From: Aquipseudomonas ullengensis
Lineage (GTDB): Bacteria; Pseudomonadota; Gammaproteobacteria; Pseudomonadales; Pseudomonadaceae
DNA: 64,000 nucleotides
Assembly: GCF_014174475.1 (NCBI RefSeq)
Contig: NZ_JACJUD010000004.1
Location: 62,001-126,000 of the forward strand
Direction: 5' to 3'
Shown: one piece after another, positions 45,296 through 52,589 of the stretch
How the letters are laid out: every line of letters begins with the position of its first letter
Numbering within the stretch: the first letter of the stretch is position 1
Made by a program: the position numbers and the translations under genes
The notes under the pieces: model-generated
Told to the model about the DNA's origin: nothing
Database searches by the model: none
What the model saw: the letters and a program-made list of their open reading frames with translations, nothing else

Positions 45296-46168
45296 ATGAG
45301 TCGTACCGCTGCCACCGCTACCCGTCCCCAGCTGGCTTTGCAGTCCTATCTGGACGCATTGCTGCAGGATGCGGCTGCCGAGCTGGAGGAGAGTGTCGAT
45401 CTCGACGAGTTCGAGGCTGCCGTGCTTGAGGAACAGGTGCGCGATTCGCGCCGCGATGCCCCCAAGCCTGTGCTCAGTGTTGCAGCGCTGGAGCGCCCTG
45501 TGGCGTTGGCCGAGGCCAAGCCCTTGGTACTGCCGACCTTCGAACTGCCCCAGGCGGATCTGCCGGAAGAGGTGCTCGAAGTAGCGCCAGCGCCTGTCGT
45601 GGCGCCTCCCGTGCAGGCGGTCGTGGTCGAAGCGCTGGTGGATTTGCAGCCGGCGCTGAAGAAAGAACCGGCAAAGCTGACCAGCGAAGGGCGCCCCGAA
45701 TGGGCGGCAGAGCCCTTCGAGTGTCTGCTGTTCGACGTGGCCGGTCTGACGCTGGCCGTGCCGCTGGTGTGCCTGGGCTCCATCTACCCGTTGGCCAATG
45801 CCGAGCTGACTCCGTTGTTCGGCCAGCCGGACTGGTTTCTCGGTATCCTGCCAAGCCAGGCCGGCAACCTGAAAGTATTGGATACCGCGCGCTGGGTCAT
45901 GCCGGAGCGCTATCGCGAGGACTTCCGCGAAGGCCTGCAGTACGTGATTTCGGTCGAAGGCTATGAGTGGGGGCTGGCGGTGCATCAGGTCAGCCGCTCG
46001 ATTCGCTTGCAGCCGGATGAGATCAAGTGGCGCAGCCAGCGCAGTCAGCGGCCATGGCTGGCGGGCACGGTGATCGAACACATGTGCGCGCTGCTGGATG
46101 TGTCGGCCCTGGCCGAACTGATCGCCAGTGGCGCCACGCGCAAGGGCGCTCCCGCCCGCGCACAATGA
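45296..46168 (+). CDS. CheW-domain protein, ParP-like
   Basis: A 290-residue protein. The N-terminal half (to about residue 130) is acidic and Ala/Pro/Glu-rich, apparently disordered. The C-terminal half is a CheW-like domain (FECLLFDVAGLTLAVPLVCLGSIYPL and EWGLAVHQVSRSIRL). In Vibrio ParP uses such a domain to join the chemotaxis array and its N-terminal part to bind ParC. It is separated from the ParA gene by 86 bases, which include a GCCGATAG sequence resembling a sigma-28 -10 element. Confidence 0.85.
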   Translation: MSRTAATATRPQLALQSYLDALLQDAAAELEESVDLDEFEAAVLEEQVRDSRRDAPKPVLSVAALERPVALAEAKPLVLPTFELPQADLPEEVLEVAPAPVVAPPVQAVVVEALVDLQPALKKEPAKLTSEGRPEWAAEPFECLLFDVAGLTLAVPLVCLGSIYPLANAELTPLFGQPDWFLGILPSQAGNLKVLDTARWVMPERYREDFREGLQYVISVEGYEWGLAVHQVSRSIRLQPDEIKWRSQRSQRPWLAGTVIEHMCALLDVSALAELIASGATRKGAPARAQ

Positions 46169-46263
46169 ATTCAGCGGGCTGCGCGGTACGCGTGGCTCTA
46201 TAGTAATGACAGCGGGGTTCACCCGCGTATGCCGCCATAGCGGTTCTTGACGAGGCTAGGGAC

Positions 46264-46743
46264 ATGAAGAAAACGTCTGCGCAAGGTTCCGAAGATCCCA
46301 TTCTGCAGTGGGTGACCTTCCGCCTGGATAACGAGACCTACGGCATCAACGTGATGCAGGTTCAGGAGGTGCTGCGCTACACCGAGATCGCTCCGGTGCC
46401 GGGCGCCCCCAGTTATGTGCTGGGCATCATCAACCTGCGCGGCAACGTGGTGACGGTGATCGACACCCGTCAGCGTTTCGGTCTGGATTCCGCAGCCGTT
46501 ACCGACAACACCCGCATCGTCATCATCGAGGCCGACAAGCAAGTGGTCGGCATCATGGTCGACAGCGTGGCGGAAGTGGTTTATCTGCGTCAGTCCGAGG
46601 TCGAGACCGCGCCCAACGTGGGTAACGACGAGTCGGCCAAGTTCATCCAGGGTGTCTGCAACAAGAACGGCGAGCTGCTGATCCTGGTCGAACTGGACAA
46701 GATGATGACCGAGGAAGAGTGGTCCGAGCTGGAGAGCATCTGA
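46264..46743 (+). CDS. cheW: chemotaxis coupling protein CheW
   Basis: A 159-residue adaptor connecting chemoreceptors to CheA. The double SH3-like fold is evident from ILQWVTFRLDNETYGINVMQVQEVLRYTEIAPVPGAPSYVLGIINLRGNVVTVIDTR-type sequence in the first half and GIMVDSVAEVVYLRQSEVETAP in the second. It ends in an acidic KMMTEEEWSELESI. ATG 46264 follows GGCTAGGGAC. A 95-base gap separates it from parP. Confidence 0.97.
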   Translation: MKKTSAQGSEDPILQWVTFRLDNETYGINVMQVQEVLRYTEIAPVPGAPSYVLGIINLRGNVVTVIDTRQRFGLDSAAVTDNTRIVIIEADKQVVGIMVDSVAEVVYLRQSEVETAPNVGNDESAKFIQGVCNKNGELLILVELDKMMTEEEWSELESI

Positions 46744-46746
46744 GCC

Positions 46747-47151
46747 ATGCTCGAGATCGCGGTGGCCGTGCTTGGCCTCTTCTGCATGCTGCTTGCGGGT
46801 ACCTGCTTCTGGCTGGTGACGTCCCTGCGGCAGCAGGCGCAGATGCAGGCTGAGCGTGATGCCTTCCGCGATCAGCGGATCAAGGAGTTGAGCCGCCGCC
46901 TCGATACCTACCTCACCGGCAGCATTCGCATGGGTGAGGAGTTACATGAGCTGCGTCGGGTTGTGGCGCCTCTGCCCGATAAGCTCAACCAGATGGAACA
47001 GCGTGATCCTTCCAGCCTGTCCTTCACCCAGGCCGCACGCCTGGTGGGTATGGGGGCCAGCGTCGATGACCTGACTCATTCCTGCGGCTTGACCAAAGCC
47101 GAAGCCGAGCTGGTCAGCAAACTGCACAAATCACAAAAACAGAACTCCTGA
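46747..47151 (+). CDS. DUF2802-type small membrane protein
   Basis: A 134-residue protein of unknown function that regularly follows cheW in pseudomonads. It has one N-terminal transmembrane helix (residues 3-25, EIAVAVLGLFCMLLAGTCFWLVT), then a charged helical region (LRQQAQMQAERDAFRDQRIKELSRRLDTYL) likely to form a coiled coil. The C-terminal 45 residues resemble a helix-turn-helix (AARLVGMGASVDDLTHSCGLTKAEAELVSKLHK). It starts 3 bases after cheW and is surely cotranscribed. A flagellar or chemotaxis role is inferred from position only. Confidence 0.8.
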   Translation: MLEIAVAVLGLFCMLLAGTCFWLVTSLRQQAQMQAERDAFRDQRIKELSRRLDTYLTGSIRMGEELHELRRVVAPLPDKLNQMEQRDPSSLSFTQAARLVGMGASVDDLTHSCGLTKAEAELVSKLHKSQKQNS

Positions 47152-47276
47152 GTGTCGTTGGCTCTTAGTTCCTGTAGTTCTTGATCCTTTCCCTGCCTGT
47201 GTGAACGGTTCCAAGCCTTCACTTTTCGCCTGCCTAAGCTGAAAACAGTAACCACACGATCCTGTGGAGGCTTGTC

Positions 47277-47714
47277 ATGCGAATCAGCCTATTGCTGTTG
47301 TGCCTGTTCATCCTGCCGGTGGGCGCCGATGAGGTGCCGCTGGAGGTCAAGGGCGCGACCACGGTGAATGTCCTGCAGGCGCGTCAGCTGTATGAGTTCG
47401 GCGCATTGTTCGTCGATGTGCGGCCCATGCGCGAGTGGAGTTGGGGGCACGTGCACGGTGCGTTGCACCTGGAGCTGGGCTCGCGTTTCGCCGATCTGGC
47501 GGCGCTGGAGTGGCCGCGCAATCTGCCGCTGGTGATTTACTGCGACAACGATTACTGCCCGCAGAGTGCCGAGGCGGCCAGGCGAGCAGTCAGCTGGGGT
47601 TACCAGCAGGTGTACTTCTTCCGCTCGGGCTACTTTTCCTGGCTGTTGCTGGATTTCCCGCTGGGCAAAGGCGCCGAGGGGGAAATGCTGGCGTTCAATC
47701 CGGTTCAGCGTTGA
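47277..47714 (+). CDS. exported rhodanese-like protein
   Basis: A 145-residue protein with an N-terminal signal peptide (MRISLLLLCLFILPVGAD) and a rhodanese domain (VNVLQARQLYEFGALFVDVRPMREWSWGHVHGALHL). The active-site loop follows VIYCDNDYCPQSAEAARRA, with cysteines at both ends of CDNDYC. A periplasmic sulfur-transfer or redox role is possible; no partner is evident. ATG 47277 follows TGTGGAGGCTTGTC. Its last 20 bases overlap the end of the converging minus-strand gene. Confidence 0.85.
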   Translation: MRISLLLLCLFILPVGADEVPLEVKGATTVNVLQARQLYEFGALFVDVRPMREWSWGHVHGALHLELGSRFADLAALEWPRNLPLVIYCDNDYCPQSAEAARRAVSWGYQQVYFFRSGYFSWLLLDFPLGKGAEGEMLAFNPVQR

Positions 47715-48027
47715 GTAGGGGCAGAGCGGGGGTGACGTCGCGCTCGCCTTGCGGCTCGAAGCCGTCCGGAAATTTGCCCTTTAGGTGCCAGGCGAAGGCA
47801 ATGATCTCGGCGATGCTGCGGTACAGCACCTCCGGGATCGCATCGCCGAGCTCTAGGCGCGCCAACAGCCGCACCAACTCAGCGTTTTCGTAGATCGGTA
47901 CTTCGTATTCGCGAGCGATGGCCAGAATCGCTTCAGCCAGCTCATCATCACCCTTGGCGGTCAGGCTGGGGGCGTTGGCGCCATCGTAGGACAGGGCGAT
48001 GGCTTGGCGCGGGGCTTTGTTCTTCAT
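47695..48027 (-). CDS. FlhB C-terminal-domain-like protein (FlhX type)
   Basis: A 110-residue protein that corresponds only to the cytoplasmic C-terminal subdomain of FlhB. It starts at the point where FlhB is cleaved: RQAIALSYDGANAPSLTAKG aligns with HFAVALKYDPANGQAPQLLAKG of the FlhB at 31599, and EVPIYENAELVRLLARLELGDAIPEVLYRSIAEIIAFAW continues the match. It lacks the NPTH motif and all transmembrane segments, so it mimics the processed fragment FlhB-CC. It is the second gene of a minus-strand pair with a FliK-like protein, overlapping it by 4 bases. Homologs called FlhX/YlqH can partly replace FlhB-CC in other bacteria. Confidence 0.88.
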   Translation of the reverse strand: MKNKAPRQAIALSYDGANAPSLTAKGDDELAEAILAIAREYEVPIYENAELVRLLARLELGDAIPEVLYRSIAEIIAFAWHLKGKFPDGFEPQGERDVTPALPLLNAEPD

Positions 48028-49580
48028 GCGGTTTCGTCCACCCAGCGTTGCTCCAGGTGGGTCTTGGGTCCTTGCGGTGGCATGCCCTGGCGGCAGCTCA
48101 GCTCGCCGACTTCGAGACCGGCGGCGAGCAAGCGTTCGCGTAGGTGGGGTAGTTCGTGATCGATCAGGTTGGCGGTTCGGCTCTGTTCCGCCCAGAGCTG
48201 GCTGGAGAAACTGCCGCGTAGCAGTTGAGCCTGCACCTGCAGTGGGCCGAGCGGAGCCAGGTCGAACGCCAGATCCACGCGCCAGAGCATTTCTTTTTGT
48301 TCCTTCTGCTCTTTTTTGCCGTTTTGGCCCTGTTCTTCGCGTTGCAGTTTGATCTGTAGCGGCACGATGTCCTGCTGGTTGCGCATGGGCACTTCCAGTT
48401 GCCAGGTGGTCAGCAGATTGCCCTCGGCGGTGGTCTGGGTCTGGGCCAGGCTCGAAAGCTGGTGGGTCTGCAGGCGCGAAACGGCCGCTGCGGCCAGGCG
48501 CAGCAGGGTTTCCAGGTCGGCGTCCTCGTCCATGTTTTGCAGCAGGCGTGAGGGCAGGGGGAAGCTCAGGGCCTGTTGGCGCAAGTTGGCCTGGCCGATG
48601 GCGCCCAGGGCGTTGCGGACGAAGGCTGGCAGGGCTTGCGCCAGGTTGCCACTGGCATTGGCCGCCTGTAGCGGCGAGCCGCTGGGCAGGTTGGGTAGCA
48701 GTTGGGTGATCAGGCGCAGCAGATTGGCCTTGAGGTCATTGGGCAGGCTGCCAGCTTGGCCGCCGAGCAGCTTGGCTTCGAGAAACAGGCCGCTTTGCTC
48801 CAGGGCCTTGGCCAGGCCATCCGGGCTGCTCAGTTGCTTGCCATCCGGCATTTGGCCGAGCAGTTTGTCGATCCCGCTGCGTAGTTCGGTGGGCAGGCCG
48901 CTTTGGCTGCCGAGTCCCTGCAGGGCCTTGAGCAGTCCATCCAGCGATCCCTGGCGGGCCTGCTGGCCAGCCAGTTGCTGGCCGAGTGCGAGCTGGTCGA
49001 GGCGTCCGCTGAGGGGCAGGAAGCTGAGTTGCTGGCTGCCCTGTACCTGAGCGGTGAGCAGGCTGCCGAGTGGCAATGGCAGTGGGGTTTCCACGCTGAG
49101 TTTGCTGCCGGCCAGTGGCGTATTCAGCAGGCTGACCAGCACCTTGTAGATCATCTGTTGGGCGCGACCCTGAGCCAGTTGTTCCTGGGCGACGACTTTG
49201 CCCTGCAGCAGGGTGCCGACCGGTAGTTGCTCCAGATCCAGGCTGCTCAGCACTTTGCTGTCGCTATTACCCAGGGCCAGCAGCAGGCGGCTGTCTGACA
49301 AGGCCGTGACGGTCAGTGCGGTGCCTTGCGCCAGCGGGCGCGTGCTGCTGGCTTCGAGGGTGGTCTGGCGACCGCTGTCGAGGGTCAGCTTGAGCAGCAC
49401 CTGGAAGCTCTGCGCTGCCTCCTTGATGGAGACGACTTCGGCCTTGGCGCTTTCCCCTGCGGCGAGCAGGCCTTCCAGCGGTTGCAGCAACTTCACCGCC
49501 AGGTCGGCTGCGGAAGGCTGTGCAGGGCGGTTGAGCGGCACGGTCGCAGGGAGCGGGCGAGGGCTGCTGATTTCTGCCAT
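48024..49580 (-). CDS. FliK-like flagellar hook-length control family protein
   Basis: A 518-residue protein, Leu/Gln/Ser/Ala-rich through most of its length. The C-terminal portion (about residues 375-505, WQLEVPMRNQQDIVPLQIKL, LWRVDLAFDLAPLGPLQVQAQLLRGSFSSQLWAEQ, HLRERLLAAGLEVGELSC) resembles the FliK hook-length control C-terminal domain. It is distinct from the true fliK at 25762. The start ATG (complement of 49578-49580) gives MAEISSPRPLPATVP. It is followed on the same strand by the FlhB-C mimic with an ATGA-type overlap, so the two are translated together. Function is unknown; a ruler or switch role is inferred. Confidence 0.85.
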   Translation of the reverse strand: MAEISSPRPLPATVPLNRPAQPSAADLAVKLLQPLEGLLAAGESAKAEVVSIKEAAQSFQVLLKLTLDSGRQTTLEASSTRPLAQGTALTVTALSDSRLLLALGNSDSKVLSSLDLEQLPVGTLLQGKVVAQEQLAQGRAQQMIYKVLVSLLNTPLAGSKLSVETPLPLPLGSLLTAQVQGSQQLSFLPLSGRLDQLALGQQLAGQQARQGSLDGLLKALQGLGSQSGLPTELRSGIDKLLGQMPDGKQLSSPDGLAKALEQSGLFLEAKLLGGQAGSLPNDLKANLLRLITQLLPNLPSGSPLQAANASGNLAQALPAFVRNALGAIGQANLRQQALSFPLPSRLLQNMDEDADLETLLRLAAAAVSRLQTHQLSSLAQTQTTAEGNLLTTWQLEVPMRNQQDIVPLQIKLQREEQGQNGKKEQKEQKEMLWRVDLAFDLAPLGPLQVQAQLLRGSFSSQLWAEQSRTANLIDHELPHLRERLLAAGLEVGELSCRQGMPPQGPKTHLEQRWVDETA

Positions 49581-49610
49581 GGCTGGGTTACAACCTGTCG
49601 AAAAGCCGGC

Positions 49611-49639
49611 TTCGGAGGGGGAGGCCGGGCATGTATAAT
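49611..49639 (+). promoter_or_regulatory. candidate sigma-70 promoter of the ccm operon
   Basis: A perfect TATAAT (49634-49639) lies 17 bases after TTCGGA (3 of 6 matches to TTGACA), 87 bases before ccmA in the divergent gap with the minus-strand FliK-like gene. Confidence 0.45.
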
Positions 49640-49725
49640 GCCGCCCCGTCCGGGCCGGCTACGCGTCTATCTTGCGCTAGTATAGCGGCCGGCATCTAGC
49701 CGACTTGAACCCTCCCTGGGACCTT

Positions 49726-50367
49726 ATGCCGTTGACCAGCCCCCGACTCCAAGCTGTTTCCCTCGCCTGCGAGCGGGATTGGCGTCTGCTGTTCGAGGGC
49801 CTTGATCTTGATCTGACTGGCGGCGCTATGCTGCAGGTCTCCGGTCCCAACGGCAGCGGCAAGACCAGCCTGTTGCGCCTGCTGGGGGGGCTGATGCAGC
49901 CGACGGCAGGCGAAGTGCTGCTTAACGGCGCACCGCTGGCGCGCCAGCATGGCGACCTCGGTCGCACTCTCTTGTGGATCGGCCATGCCGCCGGTATCAA
50001 GGGCCTGCTGACCGCCGAAGAGAACCTCGCCTGGCTCTGCGCGCTGCATAAACCGGCGGCGTGCGAGGCGATCTGGCAGGCCCTGCAGGCAGTCGGCCTG
50101 CGCGGTTTCGAGGATGTGCCCTGTCATACCTTGTCTGCTGGCCAACAACGCCGCGTGGCCTTGGCTCGGCTATATCTCGCAGCGCCGCCGCTGTGGATTC
50201 TCGATGAGCCCTTCACCGCCCTCGACAAACAGGGCGTGGCCCAGCTGGAAGCACATTTGGCGCGCCACTGCGAGCAGGGCGGCCTGGTGATCATGACCAC
50301 CCACCACAGCCTGACCGAGAAACCTTCGGGTTATATCGAACTGGACCTGGGACGGCGCTCGGCATGA
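49726..50367 (+). CDS. ccmA: heme exporter ATP-binding protein CcmA
   Basis: A 213-residue ABC ATPase of the CcmABCD complex, which releases holo-CcmE for cytochrome c maturation. Walker A is [18 protein letters not shown], the signature is [16 protein letters not shown] and Walker B is [19 protein letters not shown] 49726 ([15 protein letters not shown]) follows CCTGGGACCTT; a longer start at 49705 has weaker support. It overlaps ccmB by 4 bases. Confidence 0.97.
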   Translation: MPLTSPRLQAVSLACERDWRLLFEGLDLDLTGGAMLQVSGPNGSGKTSLLRLLGGLMQPTAGEVLLNGAPLARQHGDLGRTLLWIGHAAGIKGLLTAEENLAWLCALHKPAACEAIWQALQAVGLRGFEDVPCHTLSAGQQRRVALARLYLAAPPLWILDEPFTALDKQGVAQLEAHLARHCEQGGLVIMTTHHSLTEKPSGYIELDLGRRSA

Positions 50368-51035
50368 ACAACGTCTTCCTCTTGCTGCTCGCCCGCGAAG
50401 CCCGCCTACTGTTCCGCCGCCCGGCAGAACTGGCCAACCCGCTGGTGTTCTTCGCCATCGTCATCGCCCTGTTCCCGCTGGCAGTTGGGCCGGAAACCAA
50501 GTTGCTGCAGACCCTGTCTCCGGGACTGATCTGGGTCGCCGCGCTGCTGGCCGTGCTGCTGTCGCTGGATGGCCTGTTTCGCAGCGATTTCGAGGATGGC
50601 TCGCTGGAACAGTGGGTCCTTTCGTCGCACCCTCTGCCTCTTCTGGTGTTGGCCAAGGTGCTGGCACACTGGCTGTTTTCCGGGCTGGCCCTAGTGCTGC
50701 TGGCGCCACTGCTGGCGCTGATGCTGGGCTTGCCGACGCGCTGCCTGCCAGTGCTGCTGCTGTCGCTGCTGCTGGGTACACCGGTACTGAGCCTGCTTGG
50801 CGCGGTCGGCGCGGCGCTGACCGTCGGCCTCAAGCGCGGCGGGTTGCTGCTGGCGCTGCTGATTTTGCCGCTGTACATCCCGGTGCTGATTCTCGGCACC
50901 GGGGCGCTGCAAGCGGCCCTGCAAGGATTGCCAACGGCCGGCCACCTGTTGTGGCTGGCCAGCCTGACTGCCCTGGCGGTCACCCTGACACCCTTTGCGA
51001 TCGGTGCTGGTCTGAAGATCAGCGTTGGCGAATGA
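50364..51035 (+). CDS. ccmB: heme exporter membrane protein CcmB
   Basis: A 223-residue polytopic protein with six predicted transmembrane segments, partner of CcmA. It starts [33 protein letters not shown] and contains [19 protein letters not shown], both conserved in CcmB. The gene is followed not by the usual overlap with ccmC but by a 159-base gap filled by a hairpin element. Confidence 0.97.
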   Translation: MNNVFLLLLAREARLLFRRPAELANPLVFFAIVIALFPLAVGPETKLLQTLSPGLIWVAALLAVLLSLDGLFRSDFEDGSLEQWVLSSHPLPLLVLAKVLAHWLFSGLALVLLAPLLALMLGLPTRCLPVLLLSLLLGTPVLSLLGAVGAALTVGLKRGGLLLALLILPLYIPVLILGTGALQAALQGLPTAGHLLWLASLTALAVTLTPFAIGAGLKISVGE

Positions 51036-51052
51036 CAGGCTTAGAAAGATGG

Positions 51053-51194
51053 AAAAGCTGGTGAAAAACGTAGCGAGCGCCGCCGAGACAAGGCGAAAGC
51101 ATGCGAGGGCGCGGAGTTTACGAGTTGTAAATGAGCAGCCCGAGCCTGCTTTCAACGCAGTATCGGCAAGCGCAGTAGTTTTGAGGCAGCTTTT
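51053..51194 (+). repeat. 142-bp imperfect long-hairpin element between ccmB and ccmC
   Basis: The ends are perfect inverted copies: AAAAGCTG (51053-51060) and CAGCTTTT (51187-51194). Further in, AAAAC pairs with GTTTT. AAAGCA (around 51097-51102) pairs with TGCTTT (around 51147-51152), and GGGC with GCCC. The apex is TTTAC-GAGTT-GTAAA (51117-51131). The whole element can fold into one long interrupted stem and shows no coding potential. It ends exactly at the base before the ccmC ATG, and its 3' arm contains the ccmC ribosome-binding site GAGG. It resembles dispersed intergenic repeats of Pseudomonas as I recall them; copy number cannot be judged here. Confidence 0.75.
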
Positions 51195-51950
51195 ATGAGA
51201 TGGACTTGGTTTCACCAATGGGGCTCGCCCAAGTGGTTCTACGAACGCAGTGGCCGCTGGCTGCCGTGGCTGACGGCTGCCGCCCTCCTGCTGCTGGTCG
51301 TGGGCTTGGTCTGGGGCCTGGCCTTTGCGCCGCCTGAAAAATACCAGGGCAACAGCTACCGGATCATCTACATCCATGTGCCCGCGGCGTTCCTCGCTCA
51401 AGCCTGCTACTTGCTGATGGCCGTGGCGGGTGTGGTTGGCCTGGTGTGGAGGATGAAACTGGCCGATGTCGCCCTGCAGCAAGCTGCTCCAATCGGCGCC
51501 TGGCTGTGCTTCATCGCGCTGGTGACCGGCGCCATTTGGGGCAAGCCAACCTGGGGTACCTACTGGATCTGGGACGCACGCCTGACCTCGATGCTGATCC
51601 TGCTGTTCCTGTATTTTGGTGTCATCGCCTTGGGCAACGCCATCAGCAACCGCGACAGCGCGGCCAAGGCCTGCGCCGTGCTGGCCCTGGTCGGCGCGGT
51701 GAACATCCCGATCATCCAGAAGTCGGTGGAGTGGTGGAACACCCTGCACCAGCCCGCCACCTTCAAGGTGACCGGCAAGGCCAGCATGAGCATGGAAATG
51801 TGGCTGCCTCTGTTGATTTCAGTGCTCGGCCTGTACTGCTTCTTTGCCGCCGTGCTGCTCTACCGCATGCGCACCGAAGTGCTCAAGCGTGAGGCGCGTA
51901 GCCGTTGGGTGAAAGACGAAGTGCAACGCCTGCTGGGAGGTCGCCCATGA
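51195..51950 (+). CDS. ccmC: heme exporter/chaperone protein CcmC
   Basis: A 251-residue heme-handling protein with six transmembrane helices that loads heme onto CcmE. The tryptophan-rich WWD domain is [22 protein letters not shown] (about residues 117-138), flanked by conserved histidines ([11 protein letters not shown] and [10 protein letters not shown]). ATG 51195 directly abuts the long-hairpin element, with GAGG 9 bases upstream lying in its 3' arm. It overlaps ccmD by 4 bases. Confidence 0.98.
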   Translation: MRWTWFHQWGSPKWFYERSGRWLPWLTAAALLLLVVGLVWGLAFAPPEKYQGNSYRIIYIHVPAAFLAQACYLLMAVAGVVGLVWRMKLADVALQQAAPIGAWLCFIALVTGAIWGKPTWGTYWIWDARLTSMLILLFLYFGVIALGNAISNRDSAAKACAVLALVGAVNIPIIQKSVEWWNTLHQPATFKVTGKASMSMEMWLPLLISVLGLYCFFAAVLLYRMRTEVLKREARSRWVKDEVQRLLGGRP

Positions 51951-52123
51951 GTTTCGCGTCCTTCGCTGATTTCCTCGCCATGGGTACCCATGGCCCCTAT
52001 GTGTGGTCGGCCTATGGCATCAGCCTGGCCGTACTGGCTTTCAACGTCGCCCAGCCGATCCTGGCTCGCCGGCGTTATCTGCAAGACGAGGCGCGCCGTT
52101 TGCGCCGGGAGAATCAAGAGTGA
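51947..52123 (+). CDS. ccmD: heme exporter small subunit CcmD
   Basis: A 58-residue protein with one transmembrane helix ([23 protein letters not shown]) preceded by MGTHGPYVW and followed by a strongly basic C-terminus ([16 protein letters not shown]), the standard CcmD layout. It stabilises CcmE in the CcmABC complex. ATG 51947 follows GGGAGGTCGCCC and overlaps the ccmC stop; the stop overlaps the ccmE GTG. Confidence 0.94.
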   Translation: MSFASFADFLAMGTHGPYVWSAYGISLAVLAFNVAQPILARRRYLQDEARRLRRENQE

Positions 52124-52587
52124 ACGCGGTCCGCAAGAAACGCCTGTATATCGTCCTGGCCATCCTGGTCGGTGTCTCCATCGCCGTGGGCCTGGCCCTG
52201 AGCGCGCTGAAGGAGAACATCAACCTGTTCTACACGCCGACGCAGATCGCCAATGGCGAAGCGCCGCAGGACACACGCATCCGTGCCGGTGGCATGGTCA
52301 GCGAAGGCTCGGTGAAGCGTTCCACCGATACGCTGGATATCGAATTCGTGGTCACTGACTTCGCCAAGAACGTGACCATCCGCTACCACGGCATCCTGCC
52401 GGACCTGTTCCGCGAAGGGCAGGGCATCGTTGCCCTGGGCAAGCTGGACGCCAATGGCGTGCTGGTGGCCGATGAAGTGCTGGCCAAGCACGACGAGAAC
52501 TACATGCCGCCGGAAGTCACCAAGGCGCTGAAAGACAGCGGCAAGCTGCCGAGCGGCGCTGAAGCACCCGTGAAGAAGGAAGGCTGA
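52120..52587 (+). CDS. ccmE: periplasmic heme chaperone CcmE
   Basis: A 155-residue membrane-anchored protein that binds heme covalently. The N-terminal anchor is [22 protein letters not shown], the OB-fold includes [15 protein letters not shown] and [22 protein letters not shown] sequence, and the heme-binding histidine is in [14 protein letters not shown]. The GTG start at 52120 overlaps the ccmD stop. Confidence 0.97.
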   Translation: MNAVRKKRLYIVLAILVGVSIAVGLALSALKENINLFYTPTQIANGEAPQDTRIRAGGMVSEGSVKRSTDTLDIEFVVTDFAKNVTIRYHGILPDLFREGQGIVALGKLDANGVLVADEVLAKHDENYMPPEVTKALKDSGKLPSGAEAPVKKEG

Positions 52588-52589
52588 CC

